Assembly (NCBI GenBank): GCA_947166905.1
Contig: CAMVFZ010000001.1
Location: 62,001 to 126,000, forward strand
DNA from: an uncultured Prevotellaceae bacterium
GTDB lineage: Bacteria; Bacteroidota; Bacteroidia; Bacteroidales; UBA932
Reading direction: 5' to 3'
Length of the DNA stretch: 64,000 nt
Position numbers and translations under genes: made by a program. Within the stretch, counting starts at the first letter, position 1. Every line of letters starts with the position of its first letter. This document shows positions 25,579-35,177 of this stretch, one piece after another. The notes beneath the pieces are model-generated. The model was not told the origin of the DNA, did not search any database, and saw nothing but the letters and a program-made list of their open reading frames with translations.

Positions 25579-27135
25579 ATGGAGTCAGAGAAAGATCTGA
25601 TCGTAGATGTCAGTACGAATGAGGTTCGTATAGCCTTGATGGAAAACCATCGGCTTATTGAACTGAACAAGGAAAACGGAGGTGAGCATCCAATCAAGGT
25701 AGGCGACGCCTATCTTGGTAAAGTCAAAAAAGTGATGCCCGCCTTGAACGCGGCCTTTGTAGACATCGGCGACGAGAAAGAGGCTTTCATCCACTATCTG
25801 GACCTGGGTCTGTACTTTGGAGCCTTCGACGAATTCGTCCGCAAGACAAATCCAAACACAGACGCAGCCACCCTGTATAAAAACATCAAACTGGGGCCCA
25901 TCCTTGAAAAGGAAGGGCGCATTGAAAGCGTGCTAACCCCCGGCCAGATTATACTGGTGCAGATAGTCAAGGAACCGATATCTACCAAAGGATCACGTCT
26001 CACTGCAGAAATTTCATTGGCAGGACGAAACATAGTGCTTCTGCCCTTCGCACAGAAGGTCAGCATTTCCCAGAAAATTTCTTCCAAGGAAGAAAAACGC
26101 AGACTGGAGACACTCGTAAGCAGCATACTCCCTGCAAACTACGGTGCAATAATCCGTACCGCAGCGGAAGGCAAGAATGCAGCTGTACTGGTGGCAGAGG
26201 TTAAATCCCTCATCGCAAAGTGGGAAGATTCCTGGAGCAAGCTGTCAAAGAGCAAGGCTGTTCAGCCGCTCTTCAGCGAGTACAGCAAGACTACCACTAT
26301 TCTCCGCGATCTGCTCAACGACTCTTTCTCTAATATTTACGTCAACGACGAGCGTGAGTACGAAGAGATTCGCAGATATATCTCCGTTATCTCTCCCGAG
26401 CAGGAGAAGATTGTGAAGCTGTACGACGGCAAAGAGCCCATCTTCGATCACTTCGAGGTCACAAGGCAGATTAAGAGTTCCTTCGGAAAGGTGGTCCCCA
26501 TCAAACAGGGAGCCTATCTGGTGATAGAATCTACGGAGGCTTTAAATGTAGTCGACGTCAACAGCGGCATACGTGCCAAGACTAAGGATCAGGAAGACAA
26601 TTCCTTCGAGGTCAACAAGTACGCCGCAGAAGAACTGGCCCGCCAGTTCAGGTTAAGGGATATGGGCGGCATCATCATTATCGATTTCATCGATATGGAC
26701 ACCCAGGAGCATCGGAACGAACTCTACAAATATATGGTAGAGCTGATGCAGACTGACAGAGCCAAACACAATGTGCTGCCTCTTACCAAATTCGGTCTGA
26801 TGCAGATTACCCGACAGAGGGTAAGGCCGGTAACGGAAATTAACACTACGGAGCAATGCCCCTTGTGCCATGGAACCGGAAAGATTGCATCCAGTTTGCT
26901 TATTGATGAGCAGATAGAGCGCAAACTTGCATTCTACGTGACCGAGAAGAACCTTAAGAGCTTAACGCTTAAGGTGAGCCCCATTCTGGGAGCGTACCTG
27001 ACTCGCGGTTTGTTTAGTTCTTTTGTTGGGAAGTGGAAAAAGAAGTACAAGTGTAAGATCAACCTCGTGGAGGTAACTGATTTTTCCGTACTGCAAAATG
27101 AATTTTACGATGTTAAAGGAGACCTGCTAGAGTAG
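25579..27135 (+). CDS. rng: Ribonuclease G/E family endoribonuclease
   Basis: A 518-residue single-subunit RNase G type enzyme for rRNA processing and mRNA decay. An S1-like RNA-binding domain (about 37-125) is followed by the catalytic region with the metal-binding block VDVNSG... and IIIDFIDM, and the zinc-link motif CPLCHGTGKI. It lacks the long scaffold tail of RNase E. Its 3' end overlaps the convergent pseudouridine synthase gene by 31 bp. Confidence 0.94.
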   Translation: MESEKDLIVDVSTNEVRIALMENHRLIELNKENGGEHPIKVGDAYLGKVKKVMPALNAAFVDIGDEKEAFIHYLDLGLYFGAFDEFVRKTNPNTDAATLYKNIKLGPILEKEGRIESVLTPGQIILVQIVKEPISTKGSRLTAEISLAGRNIVLLPFAQKVSISQKISSKEEKRRLETLVSSILPANYGAIIRTAAEGKNAAVLVAEVKSLIAKWEDSWSKLSKSKAVQPLFSEYSKTTTILRDLLNDSFSNIYVNDEREYEEIRRYISVISPEQEKIVKLYDGKEPIFDHFEVTRQIKSSFGKVVPIKQGAYLVIESTEALNVVDVNSGIRAKTKDQEDNSFEVNKYAAEELARQFRLRDMGGIIIIDFIDMDTQEHRNELYKYMVELMQTDRAKHNVLPLTKFGLMQITRQRVRPVTEINTTEQCPLCHGTGKIASSLLIDEQIERKLAFYVTEKNLKSLTLKVSPILGAYLTRGLFSSFVGKWKKKYKCKINLVEVTDFSVLQNEFYDVKGDLLE

Positions 27136-28214
27136 CAGGTTTCTTTTTTTTCCATAGAGTCTTCTGGCATGTCTGTAGAATATCTCCTCCATTTATCTAT
27201 GAGGCCGGTCATGTCAGGAGGGAGGGAGGAGTCGAAGCGGACGTCTTTGCGGGTGCCGGGGTGGACAAAGCCAAGGGTTTTGGCGTGGAGTGCCTGGCGG
27301 GGACAGATTTTGAAGCAGTTGTTAATGAACTGTTTATACTTGGCGTAGATGGTGCCAGTGCGGATCTCGCTGCCGCCGTATTTCTCGTCGTTAAACAAAG
27401 GATGTCCCAGGGAAGCCATGTGTACCCTGATCTGATGGGTTCGGCCCGTCTCAAGGTGGCACTCTACTACGGTTACGAAGCCGAAGCGCTCCAGCACCCT
27501 GTAATGAGTGACGGCATGCTTGCCGATTTCAGACCCTTCCGGGTACATTTTGAACCTTGTCCTGTCTGAAGGATCACGGCCGATGTTGCCGCGTACTGTT
27601 CCGGTATCTTCCTTGATATTGCCCCAGACTACGGCAACGTAAGTCCTTTCTATAGAATGGTCAAAAAACTGCTTTGCCAGATTGAGCTGGGCATCATCGT
27701 TCTTGGCAACAACAAGAAGACCGGAGGTATCCATGTCTATCCTGTGCACCAGCACACCCATACGTTCGTCGTCCTCGTTATCCCCTGTTACCGGCTTAAG
27801 GCCAAGATGGAAGGAGAGGGCGTTTACAAGTGTTCCGGTAAAGTGTCCGTGACCGGGATGAACGACCATGCCGGCGGGTTTGTTTACCACCAGTACATCA
27901 TCGTCCTCGTATACTATATCAAGGGGAATATCCTCTGGAAGAACCTCGAAGCCATGTTTTTCGTAGGGCATCATAAAGCGGATGATGTCTCCGGGGCGTA
28001 CGATGAAGTTTGCCTTGACAACCTTCTCCCCTACCCGAACATAGCCATTTTTAATAGCCATCTGAACCCTGTGGCGGGACGTATTCTCAAGATGTCCGGA
28101 CATGAACTTGTCTATACGCACAGGCTCCTGTCCGGGGTCTACGGACAGGCGGAAGTGCTCGAACATACCTTGTTCTTCGTCTTCTACCAGGATTTCTTCC
28201 GGCTCTGTATTCAT
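27105..28214 (-). CDS. RluA/RluD-family 23S rRNA or tRNA pseudouridine synthase
   Basis: A 369-residue RluA-family enzyme. An S4 RNA-binding domain (about 33-80) precedes the synthase domain with the catalytic Asp motif HRIDMDTSGLLVVAKN and the GRTHQIRVHMASLGHP signature. The N-terminus carries an extra acidic 20-residue leader. Which uridines it modifies is not set by sequence; RluD (23S helix 69) is the usual best match for this architecture. Its ATG overlaps the PASTA gene stop as TAATG, so it is coupled to it. It converges with rng (31-bp overlap). Confidence 0.9.
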   Translation of the reverse strand: MNTEPEEILVEDEEQGMFEHFRLSVDPGQEPVRIDKFMSGHLENTSRHRVQMAIKNGYVRVGEKVVKANFIVRPGDIIRFMMPYEKHGFEVLPEDIPLDIVYEDDDVLVVNKPAGMVVHPGHGHFTGTLVNALSFHLGLKPVTGDNEDDERMGVLVHRIDMDTSGLLVVAKNDDAQLNLAKQFFDHSIERTYVAVVWGNIKEDTGTVRGNIGRDPSDRTRFKMYPEGSEIGKHAVTHYRVLERFGFVTVVECHLETGRTHQIRVHMASLGHPLFNDEKYGGSEIRTGTIYAKYKQFINNCFKICPRQALHAKTLGFVHPGTRKDVRFDSSLPPDMTGLIDKWRRYSTDMPEDSMEKKETCYSSRSPLTS

Positions 28215-29029
28215 TATTCGGTTGCTTCTTTTCTAAGGTAAAGTGTAACCTCGTCGCCCATGTTGGCATGAACGGCTATTCCGGATTCTCCCACGCCGGA
28301 CGGCACCTGACGGTAAACCACTGCATCCAGACTGTCGGCGTAATCCTTGATGCCCTTGTCAAATACAAGGCGCTTTACGTTAAGGGAATAGTCATGAACC
28401 ACGTCAACGGCGCGCAAATACTTGAGACCAACGACATTAGGAATAGTCGTGCTGTTCTCTTCCGGGTTAAGGCCAAGCACAAGATCTATGCGTGAAAGGG
28501 TTTCTACGCTTGTACCAGGCTCTACAACACGGCCACGCCATAGCTGCTTGAGCACGTTGTTGGTAGCTATATCCTTTACATAGGTAAGCTTGCCCAGGGT
28601 AAGGCCGCGGGACTGGAGCTCAGCCTTGGCCTGCCTTAGGGAGAAGCCCACAAGATTGGGGACGCCAACCTTCTTGGGTGAAACTGCATTGATGGTAAGG
28701 ATAATCCTCCTGCCCTTCTTTACCTTTCCACCAGCAGGAGGATTCTGGCTGTATACAAGTCCCCTTCCAAGTCTGCGGATATAAACGGAATCGCCGATTT
28801 CTACGCGAAGACCGCTTTCCTCTGCAATCTGGACTGCTTCTGATACTGTAATATTGGTAAGGTCCGGAACCTCCAGTTCCTTGCCATGCTTGGTTATACA
28901 GCTAAGCATGTACTGGGACAGGAGCAGAATCACCAGAAAGATGGCGACAGCAAGGGACACGTGTTTTGTAATCCTGCTCTTAAGTACCTTTTTCAGGGTC
29001 TCCTGAGCATTTTTCTTATCCATAACCAA
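28214..29029 (-). CDS. PASTA-domain membrane protein without kinase
   Basis: A 271-residue protein: a short cytoplasmic N-terminus, one transmembrane helix (about 22-43), then three consecutive PASTA domains (about 47-115, 116-187, 188-265), each marked by a V-P-(N/D)-L/V start such as VPDLTNITVSEA. PASTA domains usually sense muropeptides on Ser/Thr kinases or PBPs; there is no kinase or transpeptidase domain here, so this looks like a stand-alone peptidoglycan-binding or division-related protein. It lies 3' of the LysE-type gene with no gap and is coupled to the pseudouridine synthase gene. Confidence 0.88.
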   Translation of the reverse strand: MVMDKKNAQETLKKVLKSRITKHVSLAVAIFLVILLLSQYMLSCITKHGKELEVPDLTNITVSEAVQIAEESGLRVEIGDSVYIRRLGRGLVYSQNPPAGGKVKKGRRIILTINAVSPKKVGVPNLVGFSLRQAKAELQSRGLTLGKLTYVKDIATNNVLKQLWRGRVVEPGTSVETLSRIDLVLGLNPEENSTTIPNVVGLKYLRAVDVVHDYSLNVKRLVFDKGIKDYADSLDAVVYRQVPSGVGESGIAVHANMGDEVTLYLRKEATE

Positions 29030-29659
29030 TTATCTTAGAATCCATTTAATGAAGCCATCGGCAAAAAGGGAAATGCCGATGAGCATTACGATAACACCCG
29101 ATATCCTGTTAATCCAGATAAGAGTAATCATCTTGAAACTGCGGCGCAGGCGGGCGAAAAGCATAGAGTATAAGAACCAATAGGCTGCGCTGCCGGCGAT
29201 GATGGCCAAAAGAATAGGCAGCACGGAGAAATCGTTGCGGGCAACCTCTACGTTAAAGATGGCGAACAAGGTGAAAATCACCAGGATAGCGCCAGGATTG
29301 GAAAGGCCCATGGCAACGGCCTGCATAAAGTCCTTGAGCGTATAGGAGCGGCCACCGTTGTGTTGAAGATTGCGGAACGGGTCTTTGAATGTCATAACCG
29401 CTCCAAGGCCAATCACTATGACGCCTCCTACGATAAGGATGACAATCTCGTTCTTATCCAGGAAATTCTCTGCAATAGCGAATGCAAAAATGGCTATGGT
29501 AGAGAATACGGCGTCCACCAGAGTAGCACCCAGACCGGTAAGGAAGCCGGCCAGATGACCCTTTGACAGGGACTGGTGAATTACATATATGGCTATAGGC
29601 CCCAATGGTATAGAGGCGCAAACTCCAATTAGAAAAGCTTTAAGTATATCGATAAACAT
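29030..29659 (-). CDS. LysE/RhtB family transporter
   Basis: About 209 residues with five to six hydrophobic helices covering most of the chain. The N-terminal ASIPLGPIAIYVIHQSLSKG block and the central SNPGAILVIFTLFAIF block are characteristic of LysE-superfamily exporters of amino acids. I chose the ATG at 29659 rather than 29686, since the -7 box at 29684-29691 would leave no room for the longer form. Divergent from lnt. The exported substrate is unknown. Confidence 0.85.
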   Translation of the reverse strand: MFIDILKAFLIGVCASIPLGPIAIYVIHQSLSKGHLAGFLTGLGATLVDAVFSTIAIFAFAIAENFLDKNEIVILIVGGVIVIGLGAVMTFKDPFRNLQHNGGRSYTLKDFMQAVAMGLSNPGAILVIFTLFAIFNVEVARNDFSVLPILLAIIAGSAAYWFLYSMLFARLRRSFKMITLIWINRISGVIVMLIGISLFADGFIKWILR

Positions 29660-29683
29660 CCGGTATCCTAAATTGTGCAGCCA

Positions 29684-29691
29684 CAAATTTA
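29684..29691 (-). promoter_or_regulatory. Bacteroidota -7 box for the LysE-PASTA-RluA operon
   Basis: TAAATTTG on the minus strand, 24 bp upstream of the LysE-type ATG. Divergent from the lnt box at 29715. Confidence 0.55.
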
Positions 29692-29714
29692 ATAATTTTT
29701 CCGAGATTTTGTGC

Positions 29715-29722
29715 TATATTTG
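29715..29722 (+). promoter_or_regulatory. Bacteroidota -7 box for lnt
   Basis: TATATTTG, 31 bp upstream of the lnt ATG, with a TTTTG around 29707-29711 nearby. It and the minus-strand box form a compact divergent promoter pair. Confidence 0.6.
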
Positions 29723-29753
29723 TGTGTCAGACTGCTAAACTGGACTGCAAGAC

Positions 29754-31388
29754 ATGCTGAATTCGCGCAAAACCATAATGACAATACTGGCACTTTCCAG
29801 TGCTATTATGATGTCACTCCCCTTCCTTGTCCCGGGACTTGGCCCTGTGGCCCTCTTCGGACTGGTGCCCCTGCTGTGCCTGGATAAGATTGCAACGGAC
29901 GAGCACGTACACAAGGTCTGGTTATGGCACTACGGCACCTTCGTGCTTTGGAACGCGATTACAGTGTGGTGGATTTGCAATGCCTCCATCGGCGGAGGAA
30001 TCTTTGCAATCTTGGCAAATGCCCTGCAGATGTCCGTGATTTGGGGTCTTTTCCGCGCCAGCAAAAAGGTGTTCCGTGGGGTACTTCCCTACCTGTTTCT
30101 GATGGTGATGTGGGTAGCCTGGGAAAAATGGTACTTCGGCACCCAGATTTCCTTCCCGTGGCTGGTACTTGGCAACGCCTTTGCCGGGACACACAAACTA
30201 ATACAATGGTACGAATTCACCGGCTCCCTTGGAGGCTCGCTCTGGATCTGGGGCTGCAACCTTAGCGTATTCGGCCTTATAGTCTGCGCCGCAGAAGGCC
30301 ATTTTTCTTACTGGACAGCCTGGGCCAAGCGTTATTGCATACTTGGAGTAACCCTTCTATTTGCAGGTCCGATTGCGCTGTCCCTTGTAATGTACAACAA
30401 TTACGAGCCAGAGACAGACGGAGAGCTGGACGTAGTTATAGCCCAGCCTAACATAGACCCTTACCACAAGTTCTTCGCCCTTTCCCAGGCGCAGCAGAAC
30501 GGAATCATCGCCCCACTTATAGAGGAGGGACTGGCACAGGTAGAGGACACGGCGGCGAACAATCCCGTACTTGTGCTCACTCCGGAAACCTTCACCCGAT
30601 ATATTGTCACAAATTACCCTGGAGAGGATAATACCGTCAAGTTTGCCGATGACATCGCGGCCAGGCATCCCGGGGCCAATATCATACTTGGCGCGGCTAC
30701 AAAGACTTATTACTTCTGTAAGGAAGCGCCCAACATACTGGCTTATCCTGCAGGAGAAGGCGCATGGTTCAACACTCACAATTCCGCAATTATGCTGGAC
30801 GGCACAGGCCGCCACCAGATATTCCACAAATCCAAACTTGTAGTAGGAACAGAGCTCACCCCTTACCCCAGTATCTTTATTCCTCTGGATGACTGGCTTG
30901 GCAGAAACATGGCCCGTGACATCGGCCAGGAAGAGATCAGCCTGCTGGATGTAAAAGCCGGCGACGTGACTGTTCCCGTCGGTTGCGCAATCTGCTATGA
31001 ATCCGTTTATGGAGAGTACTGCACAGATTATGTGCGCAAAGGCGCCAGGGCAATGACAATTATCACCAACGACGCCTGGTGGGGAGATACGCCCGGTTAC
31101 AGACAGCATTTCAACTACGCCCGCCTAAGGGCGATAGAACTGCGCCGTGACATAGCACGCTGCGGCAACACCGGCATTTCCGGCATCATCAACAGCCGCG
31201 GAGATGCGGTAGTCAAGAGCGAATGGTGGCAGAAGGTTGTATTAACAGGCAAAATAAGCCTCAGTTCCAAGGAAACCTTCTTTGTACATTCAAAGGATTT
31301 CCCCGGACGCATCTGCACAATGGCCTTCCTGCTGCTTTTGCTGGCGATGATAGTAAGGCGTTTTATTCCCGAGCACTTGAGAAAGTAA
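29754..31388 (+). CDS. lnt: Apolipoprotein N-acyltransferase
   Basis: Inner-membrane enzyme adding the third acyl chain to lipoproteins. The N-terminal 220 residues contain the membrane helices, followed by a nitrilase-like periplasmic domain. The catalytic triad is visible as Glu278 (TPETF), Lys359 (HKSKLVVGTE) and Cys414 (GCAICYESVYG). It is 544 residues, normal. tcdA starts 1 bp after its stop. It matches the many lipoproteins in this window. Confidence 0.95.
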   Translation: MLNSRKTIMTILALSSAIMMSLPFLVPGLGPVALFGLVPLLCLDKIATDEHVHKVWLWHYGTFVLWNAITVWWICNASIGGGIFAILANALQMSVIWGLFRASKKVFRGVLPYLFLMVMWVAWEKWYFGTQISFPWLVLGNAFAGTHKLIQWYEFTGSLGGSLWIWGCNLSVFGLIVCAAEGHFSYWTAWAKRYCILGVTLLFAGPIALSLVMYNNYEPETDGELDVVIAQPNIDPYHKFFALSQAQQNGIIAPLIEEGLAQVEDTAANNPVLVLTPETFTRYIVTNYPGEDNTVKFADDIAARHPGANIILGAATKTYYFCKEAPNILAYPAGEGAWFNTHNSAIMLDGTGRHQIFHKSKLVVGTELTPYPSIFIPLDDWLGRNMARDIGQEEISLLDVKAGDVTVPVGCAICYESVYGEYCTDYVRKGARAMTIITNDAWWGDTPGYRQHFNYARLRAIELRRDIARCGNTGISGIINSRGDAVVKSEWWQKVVLTGKISLSSKETFFVHSKDFPGRICTMAFLLLLLAMIVRRFIPEHLRK

Positions 31389-31389
31389 G

Positions 31390-32139
31390 ATGGACGGCAT
31401 TTTCAACCGCACTGAGCTGCTGTTCGGCAGCGATTTCATGGCCAAGCTGAAGGAGACATCGGTCATCATATTCGGCATTGGCGGCGTTGGCAGCTGGTGT
31501 GCAGAGGGCCTGGTCCGCAGCGGTATCGGCAAAATAAGCATAGTAGATTCAGACCTTGTCAACGTGACCAATATCAACCGGCAGCTGATGGCTACGACCA
31601 GTACCGTCGGCAGGCCCAAGACAGAGGTCCTTAGGGAGCGTCTGCTGGATATAAATCCCGAAGCCCAGGTAACCGCTATCCAGGACATATATTGCGAGGC
31701 CACGGCCGATAAGTACGATTTGGATTCCTACGACTACGTCATAGATGCCATCGACAGCCTGAAGGACAAGATGACCCTGCTGCTTAACGCTTCACGCAGC
31801 AAGGCCAAACTGTTCTCTTCTATGGGAGCGGCCTGCAAAATAGACCCGACCAAGGTCAAAGTGGCGGAATTCTGGAAGGTGCGCGGCTGCCCTCTTGGCG
31901 CAGCCATCCGCAAGAAGATGCATCAGAAAGGAACTCTGCCGGCCAAGAAGTTCTACTGCGTTTACGACGACGAGGTCCTGCCCAACCTGGGCCAGCAGCC
32001 AGAGCTTGAAAGCAGCTCAGGGTCCACGAAAAAAGCCGTAACCAACGGCACTACGGCCCCGATTACGGCTATATTCGGTATGACTCTTAGCGCCCTGGTT
32101 ATCCAGGATCTTTACGGAAAGAGTCCCAAGTCCTGCTAG
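31390..32139 (+). CDS. tcdA: tRNA threonylcarbamoyladenosine dehydratase
   Basis: E1/ThiF/MoeB-like ATP-dependent enzyme cyclising t6A37 in tRNA to ct6A. The nucleotide loop is G29-x-G-G-V-G in FGIGGVGSWCAEGL. The NINRQLMAT block and the conserved Asp-containing VIDAIDSLKDK block are typical of TcdA (CsdL). It is 249 residues, typical. It is co-transcribed with lnt, and its 3' end overlaps the convergent barrel gene by 4 bp. Confidence 0.93.
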   Translation: MDGIFNRTELLFGSDFMAKLKETSVIIFGIGGVGSWCAEGLVRSGIGKISIVDSDLVNVTNINRQLMATTSTVGRPKTEVLRERLLDINPEAQVTAIQDIYCEATADKYDLDSYDYVIDAIDSLKDKMTLLLNASRSKAKLFSSMGAACKIDPTKVKVAEFWKVRGCPLGAAIRKKMHQKGTLPAKKFYCVYDDEVLPNLGQQPELESSSGSTKKAVTNGTTAPITAIFGMTLSALVIQDLYGKSPKSC

Positions 32140-35117
32140 AAGCGCGGAGGACGTCTGCCAGCTCCTGGGCCACCGCCCATGGGGCCACGTCCCTTCTTCA
32201 TGTTTCCAAAGTTTCCGAACCTGAAGGTAAGTGATACCATCACGTACCTGCCAAGGGTGTTGTTGATTGACTCCATCCTGTAGTTGGCAGTATCGGTAAC
32301 GGTAAGGTTCTTAGCCTTGTTCAGAAGGTCGTATGCCTTAATGGTAAGGGTTACTGAGTTGTTGAAGAGCAGCTTGCTAACCTGCGCGTTAAGTATGAAC
32401 TGGCTGTCCTGATCTACGGTGTAACCGTTGTACCAGTTGTACCGTGCATCGGTAACGAAGCCAAAGCCTGCGGGCAGGGTGATATTGAAGCTACCGTCAA
32501 CCTGGTTGTTCCATGTAGTGCTGGACTTAACGTTGCCATAAGAATAGGTAGCCTTGGCCATACGGGTACGGGCACCGGCAGAAATCTCAAGGTTGGTAAT
32601 GCGGTAGGTAAGCCTGATTCTTTCCATTGCAGAGTAGCTGCGGGTGGTATTCTGGGCGAACTCGCTTGCATTCTTGAGGTTGGGGAACTTAGCAAAGAAT
32701 TTATCGTAATAGAACTCGCCCTTATCGGCATCGTAGTACTCGCTCATATCAAGGGCATTCTTGCCGATAAATGAAGAGGACTGGCTATAGGAACCCATCG
32801 TCATGGAGAAGATGGTGAAGTTGGACCTTGCGATAGGAGTATTGATAAAGAGACGAGCACTTGCGCTGTAAGAGTCGGAGCCATTTACCGGCAGGCTGAA
32901 CTGGGCTGCATTGGTACCGGCCCATGAAGCATTCACGATAGGGCTCTTTGTCATGCTACCATTAAGGTTCAGGTTGATGGAAGTGAAGGTCTTCTTGTTG
33001 GTAAGCCTGAACTCGCCACGGAGATTGTGGTTGAAGTAAGGCTTCAAATTGGGATTACCAAAGCTTACGTTAAGAGGATTGGTATTGTCCGGAACAGCCA
33101 TGAGCTGTGAGGTTGAAGGCTGTGAGGTACGGCCAAAATAGAAGAGCCTGATGTTGGTGTTCTCATTGAGGTCTGACCACATCATCACCTGAGGAGACCA
33201 GTTCACAACCTTGTTGTTGTACTCGCGGCCATTGGTTTCATTGTGAGTATCGGTAGGATTGGCGCTCAAACCAACCTGGAAGTTGAAGCTCTCTTTCTGA
33301 TACTTGATGTTACCGCCGATGGTCTGGTTGTAGTAGCGGTTAAGAACGCTGTTACTGTAGTTCTCGTCGCGGGTTTCGCCCGTGCGGTTGTAGTTCAGGT
33401 GATCTGCGTCAAAAACAGATACGTTGCCTGAGTTATAAGTATCCTTGTCCGATGTATTCTTGTTCCAGCTAAGCTGATAGTTTGCCTCCAAGTAGAAGTT
33501 CTTGCCCAGGGGCTCGGTGTAGGTCACACGGCCGGAGAGGCTGCTCTGGTTGCGGGTCTGATGGAACCTCTGGTTGACGATGGTAGCATCGGCAAAAACG
33601 CCGTTGTCGTCATAAGTATTGGTAAGGCTCTGGTTAAAGCCGTCCAATTTGTTCTTAGAGAAGCTGTAGCGGAAGTTTGCAGAAACTGTTCTACCGGGCT
33701 TTCCAAGTCTCTGACGCAGAAGCAGGAAGCCGCTTGCAGAGAAGTTGTTGTTGTCTCCGGTGTTATTGGTAAAACCGTCGTTCTTTCTGGTTACCGTACC
33801 GCTGAGATTATCATAGTATGTATCGAACGGAGAATACTCGTGATAGTCACCCTTACCAAAGTTGAAGCTGGGCTGGAAGAGCAGAGAAGTGTTCTCAGAG
33901 AACTTGTGCTCCATGCGGGCGCCAAAGCGGTTACCGTAGCTGTTTGTATTGTTGAAGCCATTGAGGTTGTTGTAGATGAGGTCGTAACCGTCCATGTGAG
34001 TGGTCTTTACGCTGGACTCCTCTACATGCCTGCGGGTGGCGTTGTACAGATAGTTGCTACCAAGTTCCATCTTGTCGTCGAAGAGGGTGAAGTTGCCATT
34101 CAAGCCTCCCATCCAAGAGGTGGTGATACCATTGTTGCCACCGAAACCGCCCTGGCCACGGCCCATGCCGCCACCGCCTCCACGCATACCCTGCATCATG
34201 CTGCCTGCAAGGTCGTTGAAACCACGGTTGTTGGTATTGTTGCCGTTAAGGATAAGGCTAATCTGGGTCTTGTCGGTGAATTTTCCAACGAAGGCGGCAC
34301 TCTGATAACGGTAGTCACCGTCATCGGCCTTGATGGTCTGGCCACTCTCAGAAGACTTCCAATCGTGACCGCCGCCGGCCATAACATTTCCAAAGAGGCC
34401 CTTCATCATACCGGGCATAATGGAAAGGTCAATCACGGTCTCTTCTTCACCATCGTCGATACCGGTGAACTGGGCCTGCTCTGACTTCTTGTCAACAACC
34501 TTTACCTTGTTGATAATCTTGGCGGGGATGTTCTTTGTGGCAAGCTGGGGATCATCCAGGAAGAAGGTCTTGCCGTCGATGGTTATCTTATTGATAGTCT
34601 TACCATTGGCAGTAACTGAGCCATCCTCTGAGATCTCTACGCCGGGGAGCTTTTTAAGAAGGTCCTCAAGCATATCGTTGTCAGTAGTCTTGAAGGAGCT
34701 GGCATTATACTCTATGGTATCCTTTTTCATTATTATGGGGTTACCCGCTGCGGTTACGCTGGCCGCGCTAAGCATCTCACGGTCCGGCTGAATCTTAACC
34801 TCTCCAAGGTCGAGGGTTGCCTTTCCAACCTCGATAGCCTGTTCATAAGCCTTATAGCCCATGAGTTCAGCCTTCATGTGATACTTGCCGATGGCTACCT
34901 TTTCAATTACGGCCGATCCATTATCGGAACTGAGCACGTATTTGGATGCTTTTGTATCCCCTTCCTTTGTCAGGGAAACAGTTGCAAAAGCAACAGGTTC
35001 GCCGGAAATGGCGTCTTTCAGAATCATTTTAACCGTGCTCCTGGACTGTGCAGCCAAGGATGTTGCAATCACGGTAAGCGCAAGGAACAGCGCAAAGAGT
35101 CTCCTCATAATTGTCAT
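32136..35117 (-). CDS. TonB-receptor-like outer-membrane beta-barrel protein
   Basis: A 993-residue exported protein. A signal peptide (about 1-23) is followed by a carboxypeptidase-regulatory-like domain (about 25-110), a plug-like domain (about 120-230 with LLKKLPGVEISEDGSVTANGKTI) and a long barrel. It resembles the OMP_b-brl_3 group of TonB-dependent proteins rather than classical SusC. A glycine-rich tract near residues 310-330 (GMRGGGGGMGRG...) and a second at the C-terminus (KKGRGPMGGGPGAGRR) are unusual. The start could be M1 or M4 (MRRLFALF). Substrate unknown; no SusD-like partner is nearby. Confidence 0.85.
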   Translation of the reverse strand: MTIMRRLFALFLALTVIATSLAAQSRSTVKMILKDAISGEPVAFATVSLTKEGDTKASKYVLSSDNGSAVIEKVAIGKYHMKAELMGYKAYEQAIEVGKATLDLGEVKIQPDREMLSAASVTAAGNPIIMKKDTIEYNASSFKTTDNDMLEDLLKKLPGVEISEDGSVTANGKTINKITIDGKTFFLDDPQLATKNIPAKIINKVKVVDKKSEQAQFTGIDDGEEETVIDLSIMPGMMKGLFGNVMAGGGHDWKSSESGQTIKADDGDYRYQSAAFVGKFTDKTQISLILNGNNTNNRGFNDLAGSMMQGMRGGGGGMGRGQGGFGGNNGITTSWMGGLNGNFTLFDDKMELGSNYLYNATRRHVEESSVKTTHMDGYDLIYNNLNGFNNTNSYGNRFGARMEHKFSENTSLLFQPSFNFGKGDYHEYSPFDTYYDNLSGTVTRKNDGFTNNTGDNNNFSASGFLLLRQRLGKPGRTVSANFRYSFSKNKLDGFNQSLTNTYDDNGVFADATIVNQRFHQTRNQSSLSGRVTYTEPLGKNFYLEANYQLSWNKNTSDKDTYNSGNVSVFDADHLNYNRTGETRDENYSNSVLNRYYNQTIGGNIKYQKESFNFQVGLSANPTDTHNETNGREYNNKVVNWSPQVMMWSDLNENTNIRLFYFGRTSQPSTSQLMAVPDNTNPLNVSFGNPNLKPYFNHNLRGEFRLTNKKTFTSINLNLNGSMTKSPIVNASWAGTNAAQFSLPVNGSDSYSASARLFINTPIARSNFTIFSMTMGSYSQSSSFIGKNALDMSEYYDADKGEFYYDKFFAKFPNLKNASEFAQNTTRSYSAMERIRLTYRITNLEISAGARTRMAKATYSYGNVKSSTTWNNQVDGSFNITLPAGFGFVTDARYNWYNGYTVDQDSQFILNAQVSKLLFNNSVTLTIKAYDLLNKAKNLTVTDTANYRMESINNTLGRYVMVSLTFRFGNFGNMKKGRGPMGGGPGAGRRPPRF

Positions 35118-35177
35118 AGATATTGAATTTTGTTATCTGCAAAACAGTAAAACTGTTTTTTAGACAACTAACCCCGC

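Noticed and set aside
33561..34484. Forward ORF (307 codons) opposite the outer-membrane barrel gene
   Set aside because: Antisense shadow of a barrel with clear plug and signal peptide; valine/alanine-rich translation.
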